A program made the position numbers and the translations under genes. Shown here one piece after another: positions 1-10,503 of a stretch of DNA of 64,000 nt. Positions within the stretch are counted from its first letter, which is position 1. Each line of letters begins with the position of its first letter. The notes beneath the pieces are model-generated. The model was given only the letters and a program-made list of their open reading frames with translations. It was not told the DNA's origin and ran no database searches. This stretch comes from Macrosoma leucophasiata (taxonomy: Eukaryota > Arthropoda > Insecta > Lepidoptera > Hedylidae): positions 6,572,001 to 6,636,000 of the forward strand of contig JAWQUS010000022.1 in the NCBI GenBank assembly GCA_036365455.1, read 5' to 3'.

Positions 1-197
1 TTCTGCCAGTATCCAGTGTTTAGAGAGGCACATTAATAAAGTGAATTTTGACCGGTGGAACAAGCAGATGACCGGTATATACGAAACTTTAGTCTTTTAT
101 AATATTATTTAGTAAAAAGGTATATATATACTTACTTAGATAGTCTTTGACAAAAACCGTTAGTATTTAACGATACAAAGATTCTTATCACACTCAC
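1..197. other. AT-rich flank, nothing recognised
   Basis: No coding stretch, RNA fold or repeat recognised. The sequence is AT-rich with short simple runs. Confidence 0.5.
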
Positions 198-454
198 ACT
201 ATAATGATATTATAATTGTGAAAGTTTCTTTGTTTGGATGTTTGTCAGTCAATCACGCCGAAACTACTGAACGGATTTTGATGAAATTTGTTATACAGAT
301 AGGGTATTAGCTGACTTAGATTATAGGATACTTTTTATCCCGAAAAAATGTTCCTGTGGGATGCCATGGGATGATGTTGTTGATGATTTGATGAGTTTCC
401 ACAGGTTACGCGAAAACGATCTACACGCGGGCTGAGCCACGGGCAACAGCTAGT
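198..454 (+). mobile_element. Non-autonomous Helitron-like element
   Basis: The left side has TATAATGATATTATAA followed by a GAAAGTTTCTTTGTTTGG stretch. The right end is ACGGGCAACAGCTAG followed by T. Lepidopteran Helitrons typically start TCT..TACTAATATTATAA and end in a CTAG inserted before T, so this short, protein-less copy fits that class. The 5' TC is not clear, so the left boundary is approximate. Confidence 0.6.
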
Positions 455-667
455 ATAAAATATTGTCAAAGCTTTATAGCTAAAGATTTAATGGTAGAGT
501 TCCGATCTTGACAGCTTAAGAATCACCGCATCTATAATATAAATATGAATCGCAAAATGTGTTGGTAAGCGCATAACTCAGCAACGCCTTTACAAAGGAG
601 CTTTATGGACCTCCGGCCATATATTGTACACAATATCATTAAACAGGCAAAATCAATATAAAAACGT

Positions 668-1003
668 AAAAGAGCTCTTACTGAGTTTGTTGGGTAGCGG
701 AGTTCTTCTAGCCACTATATCTACCTATATATGCACTTGGAACTCTGCTAAGTAAATAACTTTGATCTTGACGAATAAGTTTTTCTTTTTCTTCATTTAT
801 CATAATTGAAGCAATTGAAAAATTTTGTGATTATTATGTTTTAACTAAGTAGTTTAAATTCTAATTTTTAATTTACTATTAATAAATGATTTTGCTTTAA
901 CTTTATGTAATGGTTATTCACTCTAGGTATTTTATATATTTCTTGACGTTTTGAAAGTATCTGTAAAGATCTATTCGAAATAAAAATATTTTCTATTTCT
1001 ATT
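668..1003 (+). mobile_element. LINE 3' end fragment (same family as 10.5-13.6 kb)
   Basis: This stretch matches 13260-13597 almost base for base, from AAAGAGCTCTTACTGAG to the TATTTTCTATTTCTATTT tail. In the second place it is the 3' untranslated tail of a LINE with a reverse transcriptase, so this is a 5'-truncated copy holding only the tail. Confidence 0.8.
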
Positions 1004-1253
1004 TAGTCGATATTTTTTTTAAAACTACGATTCATTGTTCAACCCTAGTCACGTGCGATCCGGCACAAGATCGCGTGACGGTGTAACCGCCAAGTTAATT
1101 ATTCGTATAAACTAGATATAGGTTTCAACAATTATGTTAGAGTATTTAGGTTATTCATGTTTTACGAATAACGTGCAATCAAAATAAGAACAGAGTTTGA
1201 GGGCATTGCCACCGCCATTTTATAAATAAAAAAAAATATAATAAACCTTTTGT
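1004..1253. other. Unassigned intergenic DNA
   Basis: Mostly AT-rich. A short GC-richer patch near 1050-1085 holds GATC-type inverted bits. No gene seen. Confidence 0.4.
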
Positions 1254-1449
1254 CGACTCGGTTAGTCCAGCGGTGTGGGATGACCGTTTGATTCGAAGGG
1301 TCGCGCACCGGGACAAATGTTTGTATGGCCTACAGATATTTGTTTCGGGTCTGGGTGTTTGTGTTTGTGTTGTATGTGTACAACGGCACCCACGACACAG
1401 ATTTATACCTACTGTGGGGCTGTGAGTGTAAGCGTTTTTTTTTTTTTGA
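1254..1449 (+). repeat. tRNA-head SINE (family B), box B deleted
   Basis: The head (CGGTTAGTCCAGCGG) resembles a tRNA gene's box A. The body ends GGGGCTGTGAGTGTAAGCG plus a T-rich run. The full copy at 47130-47345 carries GGGTTCGATCCCC here, which is missing in this copy, so internal Pol III promotion should be lost. Family membership is seen directly by comparison with 2808-3048, 31966-32101 and 47130-47345. Confidence 0.75.
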
Positions 1450-1778
1450 GGTCCTAGATTCGATTAGGGCATTTCATATGTAGTTACATAGGTGGAAAAT
1501 CATATATTATGTATACAGATTCTGATCATCATAACATAAGCGATTCGGAACATAAACAAAAGTTTTAATAGTACGTCAACAGTTTATCGATGACACGATA
1601 AAGATTCAGCACACAGCGAGCGATTTTCCTTACAAATTTTACTACAGGAAAGTTCAAGAAACCTAAACCTGACTTTGGTACAATAAACCAAAGAAGTAGG
1701 TGAAAGCCAATTGTTAAAAAAAAAAGGAAAAACTAAACCAGCTCATTTACGTGGTGGCAAACTGTTTTTTCTCGTAAG

Positions 1779-1875
1779 GTGGCAAACAAATATACAGTAA
1801 CATGGATCCACATCAAAATCAGAAGTCAAAATGCCACAAAATGTTAAATGTATTGCCACCCTTGAGATAGTTATT
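1779..1875 (-). repeat. Degenerate SINE-A relic
   Basis: GTGGCAAACAA near 1781 and TATTGCCACCCTTGAG near 1850 match the tail half of the abundant SINE-A family in reverse orientation; the rest is eroded. Confidence 0.4.
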
Positions 1876-1953
1876 ACGGAGTTAAACATTGTGACCCGCG
1901 ATAAAACTGCCGCCATTTTGATCGCCAATCCGCAAGCCAAACGTGGCGGTTAT

Positions 1954-2183
1954 GTCACACCGCGGACACTCCGCCACAATTCCATACAAACGCTTAATTT
2001 GGTCTCTATTACACAGACATCAATTAGTGACGTGTATATATATTGTACACGTGCACCTGTGTGCGTAGCACGTAGAAAATACCAACCGTCGCCCATAAGA
2101 GGGAAGGAGGTTGGGTGATGCGGGGAAATCGGGCGGAACGTCGAAGTGTCCATTCTATACGTAGTATTATTACATATTCTCTG
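1954..2183 (+). repeat. Dispersed ACGTG-rich repeat (family D)
   Basis: The repeat runs from CACACCGCGGACACTCCGCC to TAGTATTATTACATATTCTCTG. The same sequence recurs at 27842-27922 (left part), 32715-32930, 33176-33580 (split) and 61578-61764, with a tail-only piece near 4065-4095. It holds several ACGTG motifs around an ATATATAT stretch. No coding frame or terminal inverted repeat was found, so its class is unknown. Confidence 0.65.
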
Positions 2184-2578
2184 GTTATGTCATATTCTCC
2201 TCAATGGCGCTTAATACTATTGTAAACATCTTTTGCTTTTGTCCAACAGTAAACATATTTAAGCTGAAGGAATGATACAAATAGATAAAATATAGGAACA
2301 ATACATCATTGGATCAACTACGCCGGTTAACATTCAACATAAACCATTTTACAAGTGAAAACATAAAACGGAAGAGTTGCTCGCGTTCTATTTGTCTTAT
2401 CTTTAATCCAATTACCTAACTACACTAGCTAGGATCAATTAAGGCAATATTACTGAACCTTGACGTTTTTAGATGTTTTACCAATACAGACTATTTACGT
2501 GGATTGTTAGCTTCAATTTTTACAGTTCAGGTATTAAACGTATCTTCTAGACATTATTTAGGTGACATGTTTGTATCG
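2184..2578. other. Unassigned AT-rich DNA
   Basis: About 400 bases without a recognisable gene, repeat or fold. Confidence 0.4.
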
Positions 2579-3134
2579 CTACAATGCATAGAACAACACG
2601 GGCCACCAGCCGCGGTGGACTGGGTGGGAGTAGCCATAGCGTTTATTACCGATACAAAACAGTCTGTCATTTTTTGCGGGAGGAAATGCGTGCGACACAC
2701 ACGCACACTACAAAAATCGTCTATTACTACGAAACTCACACCTTGACTTTAACAAAATACAGAAAGAATTTCACGCACACTTTTAAACATCTAGGCGACA
2801 GGTATAGTAATAATAAAATAATAAAAAAAATAATAATAAAATACGCTTACACTCACAGCCCCACAGTAGGTATAAACCTGTGTCGTGGGTGCCGTTGTAC
2901 ACAAACAACACATACATAAACACCCAGACCCGAAACAAATATCTGTATATCAAATATTTGTTCCGGTGCGGGGATCGAACCCGCTACCCTTCGAATCAAA
3001 CGATGGTTTCGCATCGCTGGACTAACCGGGTCGTCATAGTACCATACCGTATAGGCCCATTTGGGCTTGTTCTTTGACAGAGGGGAAAGCCTGCATATGG
3101 CTACTCCCCTCCGGTGTTGCTCTATGCTACAATG
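2579..3134 (+). mobile_element. hAT-like MITE, copy 1, with 8-bp TSD
   Basis: The element 2587-3126 is bounded by CTACAATG at 2579-2586 and again at 3127-3134, a perfect 8-bp TSD. Its termini are inverted repeats of the CATAGAGCAAC / GTTGCTCTATG type (here CATAGAACAAC on the left). The 8-bp TSD with short inverted ends is the hAT pattern. No transposase is encoded. A tRNA-head SINE interrupts it at 2808-3048. Compare the uninterrupted copy at 6976-7268. Confidence 0.8.
2808..3048 (-). repeat. tRNA-head SINE (family B) inserted in the hAT-like MITE
   Basis: On the minus strand it reads tRNA-like head (TTAGTCCAGCGATGCGAAAC, then GGGTTCGATCCCCGC), body, and a (TTA)n tail. GTATAG flanks both sides (2802-2807, 3049-3054). 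The sister MITE at 7191-7196 has a single GTATAG and no insert, which is the empty site. The head contains plausible box A and box B. Confidence 0.85.
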
Positions 3135-3430
3135 ACGCGGTATCGGAGATGTTCGTCTCAACTAACGTCCACTTGATTTTACTCCTCATATTTACGTACT
3201 AATGCGGGGTCCCGATCTCGCGAGATCCCGTGTAATTTTTCGGGATCAATCCCGAAGCATAATATGGCGAGATCCTGTTCGAGATTGCCGGGATTGGGCG
3301 GCAATGGTCAGCGATGTGATAAGCAGCCAAGACGAACGCAAGCTACCCTGTCTGACACCGATGTCAACATCAAACCAGGGACATGTTCCCATCTACCCGC
3401 ACACATGCTTGACAGTCCTCATATAATAAA
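3135..3430. other. GC-richer unassigned DNA with GATC palindromes
   Basis: Contains GATCTCGCGAGATC, a perfect 14-base palindrome near 3213, and further GGGATC/GATCC motifs. It resembles the GATC-rich stretches at 26.0 and 47.6 kb. No gene recognised. Confidence 0.4.
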
Positions 3431-3780
3431 TGGCAACCCATTATACGTCCCACTGCTGGGCACGAGTCTGTCCCCTTTTTTTGGGGGAGGCCTGGAGCTT
3501 ACTCCGCTGCTCCAATGCGGATTGGTGGAGGTGGGTGGGTTAGTGGCCAACCCGCTGTCGGATGTTTTCAAACCGCCCATAAGGCCTCCGACAAGGTGTA
3601 ACGACTACTATCTATCGATAGCAACCGGGACCGACGGCTTAACGTGCCCTCCGAAGCACGGAAACGCGCATTTAATTTGCCACTAGCGGTCACCCATCAC
3701 ACTACCCGACCGCGCCCGTAGTGCTTAACCGAGTAGATCGCTCATGATCTACAACAGCCGCGGGGCCATGCGCGCTTCCA
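3431..3780 (-). repeat. 5S-rRNA-derived SINE (full-length-like copy)
   Basis: On the minus strand the head reads GGTTAAGCACTACGG and then GATGGGTGACCGCTAGTGG, which resemble the 5S rRNA internal promoter (A block and C block, GATGGGTGACCGC). The body ends in ATAATGGGTTGCC plus an ATT tail. The same layout is at 56794-57062 on the plus strand, and a headless fragment is at 45838-46016. 5S-headed SINEs form the SINE3 class in animals. Assignment rests on visual comparison with 5S rRNA. Confidence 0.7.
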
Positions 3781-4170
3781 ATCCGATTCCGATCGCCAAT
3801 CCGCATGCCAAGCGTGGCATTGGCCTAATCGGGAGGCTTTGGTCCAGCAGTGGACATATTTCAGTTGATATAATGAGTTTACATAAGCTCTGTCATATAA
3901 TGAGTTTACATAAGTCTGTCAGTCCAAAGTACTTGGTATAGGTCACAGCTATTTATGATAGAAATAGTTGGTAAGGTTATCATAGAATGTCAATATAACT
4001 AGAAACACTAATTACAAGACTACGTAATAATAAACAGTTTGTCTGCGGCGCCTGTCCGAACTTTAGAACGTAGTATTATTACATATTCTCTGATTTAGAG
4101 TCAATTTAAAAAATACAATATTTTCCTACACATATTATACCTAACATTCCCCTTTAACATTTTTTTAATT
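3781..4170. other. Repeat scraps
   Basis: Has a LINE-tail-like GGGAGGCTTTGGTCCAGCAG near 3833, a short tandem duplication of ATAATGAGTTTACATAAG near 3870-3915, and a tail piece of family D near 4065-4095. Confidence 0.4.
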
Positions 4171-4449
4171 CACTGGTGGTAGAGATCCAGTGACGGAGAT
4201 CGCGGGCGTAGGCACCCCCGCATTACCTAATATACTTGCCGCTAAATGGTAGTGTTCAGCATTCATCGTGTTCCGGTCAGGTGGTAATGTACGGTCCTGT
4301 GATTTCCGGCACAGAGGCATAACACCTTAGGCCTCAGGAATGGTAACGCATCTGCATTTTGATCTTGGTCTTTGTGTAAGTGTCTATAGGCTGCAGTCAT
4401 CACTTAACATCAATGTGAACGGCATACTTGTTTGCCACTTCCATTGGTG
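4171..4449 (+). repeat. SINE-A, near full length
   Basis: This copy defines the family: CTGGTGGTAGAG.TCCAGTGACGG, then GTAGGCACC.CCGCATTACC, AAATGGTAGTGTTCAGCA, TTCCGGCACAGAGGCATAA, and a 3' TTGTTTGCCACTTCCAT. About two dozen copies or fragments lie in the window on both strands. Full copies are ~280 bp and end in an A-rich run, as expected for a retroposed SINE. It resembles SINEs common in Lepidoptera. Confidence 0.85.
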
Positions 4450-4758
4450 GCGAATTACTGTTGTATTTTATCGCAGCGACATCGCAGCAAGCTCTCCCCA
4501 ACGTAAAATCGCCCTAAAAATCGCTATAGTGTGTAAAAACTCAAAGGGCGGATTTCACCGTTAGCTCAATTTGATCTAAGAACTTAGATTAATAAAACGC
4601 ATTTTAGCTCAAAATTATACAGCCAAATTCAACCTTATAATGTACAATTTTCGTCGGTGAAATCAAATAGTGTTATTGAACTCGTTTTAGAACGTAAAAC
4701 GCGTCTAATTACGACAGTGAAATCGGCCCTTAGTGATGTTTTTGTTAGAAATTTTTAC
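4450..4758. other. Unassigned intergenic DNA
   Basis: AT-rich stretch without gene or fold. ACGCATTTTAGCTCA near 4600 resembles the interior of the small MITE at 19292-19434. Confidence 0.4.
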
Positions 4759-5277
4759 TATAGAACAACACGAGCCACCGGCCGCGGCGTACCGGAGGGG
4801 AGTGGCCATATGTCAAAGTACAAGCACAAGTAATCCTATGCCTGTCACCAATCAAATGTGTGCGTGAAATTGTTTATGTATTTTGTTAAAAAGGCTATTA
4901 CACGACACGGTATTCAGGGTCCGGCAGAAAGGGTGGGCGTGGCCTCGCGCCGGGTTGCCGCTTATTACACTATCCGGTCGACAGCGCCCTAACTCAATCA
5001 CAGTACAAATACACGGGCCGCTCCGGTCGCCCTAATTAGGGCCCTAACTCCCTAAATGTTATTACACGACCCTGACCCTTGCTATCGTACCCTGAATACC
5101 GTGCCGTGTAATCATTCCTTAAGGTGTGAGTTTCATAGTAATGGATGATTTTTGTTCGGATGTGTGTGCGTCGCACGAATTTCCCCCGAAAAAATTGACA
5201 GACTGTTTTCTATCGGTAATAAACGCTATGGCTACTCCCCTCCGCTCCGCTGCGACCGGTGGCCCGTGATAATCTAT
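4759..5277 (-). mobile_element. hAT-like MITE, copy 2, split by another MITE
   Basis: The left end TATAGAACAACACGAGCCACC and the right end GTGGCCCGTGATAATCTATG match the termini of the MITE at 6976-7268 in opposite order. TTTTTA lies on both outer sides, a possible eroded TSD. The interior (GGTGTGAGTTTCATAGTAAT and on) matches the reverse complement of copies 1 and 3, interrupted by the palindromic MITE at 4890-5118. Confidence 0.7.
4890..5118. mobile_element. Palindromic-ended MITE (ATTACACG family)
   Basis: Left ATTACACGACACGGTATTC and right GAATACCGTGCCGTGTAAT are nearly perfect terminal inverted repeats. The interior is GC-rich (GGGTGGGCGTGGCC). A second copy in inverse orientation lies at 42968-43195. 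It sits inside the hAT-like MITE copy 2. Terminal AAGG/CCTT bases may belong to the ends. Superfamily not determined. Confidence 0.75.
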
Positions 5278-5598
5278 GTTTTTAGTTGCCTTGACACTTT
5301 CACTTGTCATTCCATAAAATCACTTTCAATTGCATCATTTTATTTTTTTATTTCAGTTTCTAAACTGCAACGAAGCATAACGCCTAAAATTTGTCAATAT
5401 AAACATTTTTGTTTGGCTGTTGTTTTGTATTCAACAACATTAGTGCTGTATAGTCATCATTTTAGCCGAAAGGTGTTCAGACGTGGACGAAGGGCTGGGG
5501 TCCAAAAGCCTCCTCTCTCAAAGAGGGTGTGTGGGGCAACTCTACAGCTTTTGCGGCACAAAATTATGCATAGCTAACCAACATTAGTGAGTATACAT
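5278..5598. other. Unassigned DNA
   Basis: No gene recognised. A small open frame exists but shows no motif or homology I can name. Confidence 0.4.
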
Positions 5599-5672
5599 TT
5601 TAGGGTTCCGTAGTAAACAAGGAACCCTTAAAGTTTCACCATGTCCGTCTGTCTGTCTGTCTGTCCGTCCGC
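5599..5672 (+). repeat. GGGTTCCGTAG / (GTCT)n repeat scrap
   Basis: TTAGGGTTCCGTAGTAAACA then (GTCT)n at about 5646-5668. This resembles a widespread lepidopteran repeat; similar scraps are near 19650-19760 and 62130-62200. Confidence 0.55.
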
Positions 5673-5675
5673 GGT

Positions 5676-6340
5676 TTAAAAAGAAAAAGTGGATCACGTA
5701 CGACAAGAACGTGCGAAAAAGGTCGTGGTCAAAGGCCGGTCAGGCTTCACAGACTGTGGCGAAACCCGGGTTAACTCGCAATAAGGTGATGTTGTGTGTG
5801 TGGTGGGATTGGAAGGGCATTATTCATTATGAGCTATTACCACCAGGCAGGACTATCGATTCTGAACTCTACTGCGAACAACTGATGAGATTAAAGCCAG
5901 AAGTTGAGAGAAAGCGGCCGGAATTGATCAACAGAAGGGGTGTGGTGTTTCATCATGATAACGCTAGACCTCACACATCTATAGCCACTCAGCAAAAATT
6001 AAGAGAGTTTGGCTGGGAGGTGTTAATGCATCCGCCGTATAGTCCTGACCTTGCACCTTCAGATTTCCACCTGTTTCGGTCTCTTCAGAATTCTTAATGC
6101 AATGTTAGGTTAACATCACGAGAGGACTGCCAAATCCACTTGTCGCGGTATTTTGATGAGAAGTCCCAAAATTTTTAATAGCAATGGGATCATGTCCCTA
6201 CCTTCAAGATGGCAAACGGTTATCGAACAAAATGGTACATACATATTTTAGTTAAATTTAAATAAACTATATTAAAAAATGTTTTGAATTATCTTAAAAA
6301 ATGCGAAGAAACTTTTTCCCCAATCTAATATATACCGGCT
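5676..6340 (+). pseudogene. mariner transposase, 5'-truncated and frameshifted
   Basis: The readable frame from about 5682 to 6097 encodes the catalytic half of a mariner transposase, which cuts and pastes its own element by a DDD mechanism. All three acidic residues are visible: the D of WITYDKN (near 5704), the D of FHHDNARPH and the last D of SPDLAPSDFHLF. The last two are separated by 34 residues, which is the DD34D signature. The N-terminal helix-turn-helix half is absent. After 6097 the frame breaks, but the usual C-terminal coding sequence can still be followed to about 6250 (FNSNGIMSLPSRWQ) in other frames. The copy is dead. No terminal inverted repeats were located. Confidence 0.85.
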
Positions 6341-6785
6341 GAATTGAGAACCTTCTCGTTTTTTGAACTCGGTTAAAAATGTTAGGGGTGTGCTTATCTT
6401 TCAAAAATGTTAGGGATGTGCGTAATATCATGTTTCGATTTAGTTAACTGTTCGTGACTTATTAAGCTGCCAATTTTCGTTAAAGTCAAGTGTTCCCCCC
6501 TCTACCAACTAAACGGTTGTTGTTAGAAATTCAAACGTTACGGCAATAAACTATATATTACAACGAAATTTAAAAAACTATCACACTTAAGTTGGCTATA
6601 CAAATTTGCGAGTAATAGTCGACCGAAATGTATTTTACTCGAAAAATTTAAAGAACTTCATACAAAATATTTATTTCATTACATAATCCAAACCTAAAAA
6701 CTACTTAACCCTTTATTGCGCGTGGCCCGACACGCACTTGACCGGGTTTTTATGTATTTTCTGTTATATATTTTTTATATAACGT
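6341..6785. other. Unassigned AT-rich DNA
   Basis: Contains a short direct repeat (AAAAATGTTAGGG.TGTGC twice near 6375-6422). No gene recognised. Confidence 0.4.
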
Positions 6786-7354
6786 TTGTGGCAAACAAGC
6801 ATGCAGTTCACATGGATGTTAAGTGATAACTGCAGCCTATAGACACCTACACAATACCAGAGGTCAAACAGCAGCTGCAGATGTATTGCCACCCCTGAGA
6901 CCGGTGTCATTATTTTTCTGAATAGATATTACGTCCATACATTACCATCTAACCGGAACACGATAGTGCTGAACACATAGAGCAACGGGGCCCACCGGTC
7001 GCGGTGGACCAGAGGGGAGTAGCCATAACGTGTATTACCGATGCATAACAGTCTGTCATTTTTTGCGGGGGGTAATGCGTGCGACACACACGCACACTAC
7101 AAAAATCGTCTATTACTACGAAACTCACACCTTGACTTTAACAAAATACAGAAACAATTTCACGCACACATTTAAACATCTAGGCGACAGGTATAGGCCC
7201 ATTTGGGCTTGTACTTTGACAGAGGGGAAAGCCTGCATATGGCTACTCCCCTCCGGTGTTGCTCTATGGCTGAACACTACCATTTAGCGGCAGATAGATT
7301 AGGTAATGCGGTCGTGCCTTCGCCTCCGAGTCTCTACACTGGAGCTCTACCACC
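6786..7354 (-). repeat. SINE-A interrupted by a hAT-like MITE
   Basis: Minus-strand SINE-A: tail TGTGGCAAACAAGCATGC near 6789, head TGGAGCTCTACCACCAGTA ending near 7354. It is split at GCTGAACA by the MITE at 6976-7268, so the SINE is older than the MITE. Confidence 0.85.
6976..7268 (+). mobile_element. hAT-like MITE, copy 3, intact with 8-bp TSD
   Basis: Its 293 bp are flanked by GCTGAACA at 6968-6975 and 7269-7276, a perfect 8-bp TSD made from SINE-A sequence. The ends are CATAGAGCAAC and GTTGCTCTATG; the inverted repeats continue imperfectly through GGGGAGTAGCCATA. There is no ORF with transposase motifs, so it depends on a hAT transposase elsewhere. It is the cleanest member and the reference for copies 1 and 2. 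Confidence 0.9.
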
Positions 7355-7422
7355 AGTATAAATCTAGATGCAATAATTACACCCCCCATTTCAATTACTA
7401 TCATGGGGGCAAAACATATAGG

Positions 7423-7668
7423 GGTGGTAGAGCTCCAATGACAGCTCACGGGTACTAACTAATCTGGCTTAATGGTAAAAAAATGGTAGTGTTCAGCGCT
7501 ATCGTGTTTTGGACAGGTGGTAATGTACAGTCCTGTAATTTCCGGCGCAGAGGCATACAACAAATGAGACCTTGAAGTGGTAAGGCATCTACATTGAAAT
7601 GTTTATAGGCTATAGTATTCACTTACAATTAATGTGAACTGTATGCTTATTTGCTACTTCATGACCTC
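7423..7668 (+). repeat. SINE-A, plus orientation, diverged
   Basis: Begins GGTGGTAGAGCTCCAATGAC and ends TATTTGCTACTTCATGA. It faces the minus-strand SINE-A at 6786-7354, with only ~70 bp between heads. Confidence 0.8.
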
Positions 7669-8944
7669 GAAAAACAACTTAAACTTTCTGAAGGTTAAGT
7701 TGGCCTCCAGTCTTTGTTTTGATGTCTTTATGAAGCAGTAATATTAGGATTGCCAGATCCAGGCTCTGGATATTTGAGGCCATGAACGGAATCAGAGTTC
7801 TGGTCGCGAGGATGCGCGTGCCAAAAAAAGGACATTCTGTACCTACGTGGCTCCGTCGGTAAAATCTCTTTACCGGGACAGCATAGTAAAATTCACAGAC
7901 ACGAGACAATTTCGGATATCCCGGCCATCTGGCAACCCTAACTAAGGTACCTACCTACCATCCATGTAAACTGCTTGTACTTTTAACCAATATTAATGAA
8001 ATAAAAAAACTAGAAAATCCAATGAAGAGAAGCTAAAACAGCACATTACACACAACATACGAAGCACGTAAATCGTATAAACAAAATTAGTCACACATTT
8101 AACCCATAAGCGTAAACACTGAAATTTTAATTCAATATCACTCACATAATCGATTATATCCATTGACCGAATAAACCATACCGCCTTTGTCACTTTGAAA
8201 TAGTATTTAAAAAAAAAGTAAGTTTTTAAAAATCACTGTCATGAAGCTATGGAAAAATGGAGGCCGCACTTTGAATAATTGACTCAATCAATTGAAGATA
8301 TGTTTTAATGATTGATATTGTAATTTTACTCTAATTAGAAAGAAAGATATATCTTTTCCACCTTTGAGAGGTCTACAGATTTGGGTAATTGAATAAGGTA
8401 GTCAAAGTGTCATCTCCATTTTTTACCAACAAGCTTCTTGTTCACTACATTTTCCCGCGCGGCATTGTTCTCGCGCGTTTCCGCCGGCTTCCGATTTTCG
8501 AATAAACTATCCAACATGGCTGCCTTACAACACGGTTTTAAAGTGATGTGCCGATATCGATAAAAGAAATATTTTTTAAATTGCATGTCAATGTGTGTTT
8601 TGAAAATACACAAGAATGCTGTCGAAATGAATAACAAGCGAAATACTGCAGTTTAAGCGAAAAACTGAGTTCTAAAATGCAAGAGCCAACGAAAAATGAT
8701 GTTCAAGTTGATTTAGCTCAATGACTGAAAAGGGACCGTGCATTGTGTAAACGCTTTCACGCACCTTTCATGTATTTGGATGTAAAAAGAATAATGTTTT
8801 TTTTGCGTTAATCAAAACCAAAGGTTCGGCATATTTTTAACGAATTGTCTGGCTGTTTACATGTGTGTTATGTTTGCACAGCAGCTGCCACGACACAGAG
8901 TCAAAAGTTAAGTATGGAACTGTGAGCGTAATCTTTTTTTTATG
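7669..8944. other. Unassigned intergenic DNA
   Basis: About 1.3 kb with no recognised gene or repeat. A GC-richer patch near 8450-8520 (CCCGCGCGGC, CGCGCGTTTCC) stands out but has no open frame I can name. Confidence 0.4.
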
Positions 8945-9131
8945 TACCTAATGGAAGTGGAAAACAAGCATACAATGTGGATGCGTTGCCACTCCTGAGG
9001 GCTGAGGTATTGTGCCTCTGTGCCGGAAATTACAGAGCCCTACATTACCACCTGACTGGAACACGATAGTGCTGAACACTACCATTTAGCAGCAAGTATA
9101 TTAGGTAATGCGGTGGTGCCTACCACCAGTA
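8945..9131 (-). repeat. SINE-A, minus, internally deleted
   Basis: AATGGAAGTGGAAAACAAGC to GGTGGTGCCTACCACCAGTA. The GAGCTCCGTCACTGGAGC segment near the head is missing. Confidence 0.8.
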
Positions 9132-9544
9132 AAAGATTATTTATTTTTAAAAACTATACTTTTTTCTTAAATTTATTTCTTAATCGCAAATATGACAAGA
9201 GTTATCGAATATCGGGTTGTCAAATTGTACCTACTTTAGCTGTTGTTTTTTGAAATAATTTAATGAGAAACAAGATTCCTTCATAATTAATCAAATACAA
9301 AAAAATACGCTATGATTATTCAAATACCAACCGCATTTATTTTAACGGAAAAAACAATGTAGGTACCTATAATACTCACAAATACTTGCATAGTGTTGAA
9401 AGATGTCTAATTAGTAACTGTGAGTTGAACTAATTTTACAAGGACAGATATTTTAAAAAGTGTATGTATTTTTTGACTTACTAACATTGATTTGTACTGC
9501 AAAAAGAGAGATAATATATTATTATGTAAAACTCTTCCGCTACA
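9132..9544. other. Unassigned AT-rich DNA
   Basis: No gene, fold or repeat recognised. Confidence 0.4.
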
Positions 9545-9692
9545 CACTTAAAAATAACGTCAAAAGAATCCTTCAAGGCTGGCAGTACGATAGCAATTCC
9601 TCTGGTGTTGCAAATGTTCATAGGCGACGGTGACCACTTTCCATCAGGTGGCCCGTCTGCTTGTCTGACAACCTTATGACATAAAAAAGACA
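9545..9692 (+). mobile_element. LINE 3' end fragment (ATCAGGTGGCCCGTCTGC family)
   Basis: Ends with CATCAGGTGGCCCGTCTGCT and TATGACATAAAAAAG. The same tail terminates the longer LINE piece at 35309-35815. Only the last ~150 bp are present, typical 5' truncation. Confidence 0.7.
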
Positions 9693-9710
9693 TTAATAAT
9701 TAATCTTTTA

Positions 9711-9808
9711 CTGGAGATAGAGCTCCAGTAACCTAGCTCGCGGGCGTAGGCACCACCGCATTACCTAATATAGGCACTTCCCGCTAAATAGTAGTGTTCA
9801 GCACTAGA
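9711..9808 (+). repeat. SINE-A head fragment
   Basis: From CTGGAGATAGAGCTCCAG to TAGTAGTGTTCAGCACTA; the 3' two thirds are lost. Confidence 0.75.
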
Positions 9809-10503
9809 TATGCGTAAACGCAGGACCGAAGCCTGTGTGTGTGTTGTTTGAGGCACTGAGCGAAACCAGACGCCGGACTAATACTGAGCATTTTCTCACG
9901 AAAAGAAGCAATAATACTTAGTACTTTATAACAATAATATATGGGGGAGGGGGGAGATAATTAGAGATCAGCATCGCGCTGGCGAATACTGAATTAAAAG
10001 TATATTTTCTGCTACTGCTTGTTTTCTACCTTCATAACAAGAAAAACTTTGATGAATTTAGTTCTGAACAATATTACCTAGCTGTTGTTGTTCAGATATA
10101 GGCATATGATTTTACTTACATATAAAATAATAATAAACTTGGCACATTAAAAGTGGCACGTAAAATATGAGTTCCGCTATTGTTATTTTTAGCCAATATT
10201 TCACTGTAGCCGATGTTTGGACTTTACATAATTTATGGGCGACCATTGATCGATCACATCTCAGCGTATCTACAACGTACTATATATATAATACTGCATA
10301 ACAGTTAGAGCGTGTCCATCCACAACTTATATGATTCCCATATTTTGTTTGTAAGGAAAGGTAGCCTAAAGAAATTTTACTCTCGAATATAAGTAGGAAA
10401 TAAATTGGAAATGAAAGTTTCTCCATTAAGGACTTCATGTCTTTATGCCCCAAAGGGGTAAGTAGTCAATGCATCGCCAGTCACGTTTTATTTCGTGTAG
10501 TAG
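9809..10503. other. Unassigned AT-rich DNA
   Basis: No gene recognised; contains a G-run patch (TGGGGGAGGGGGGAG) near 9942. Confidence 0.4.

Noticed and set aside
2584..2919. A Thr/Tyr-rich 111-residue open frame
   Set aside because: It spans the hAT-like MITE and the inserted SINE; its composition comes from AC-rich repeat DNA.
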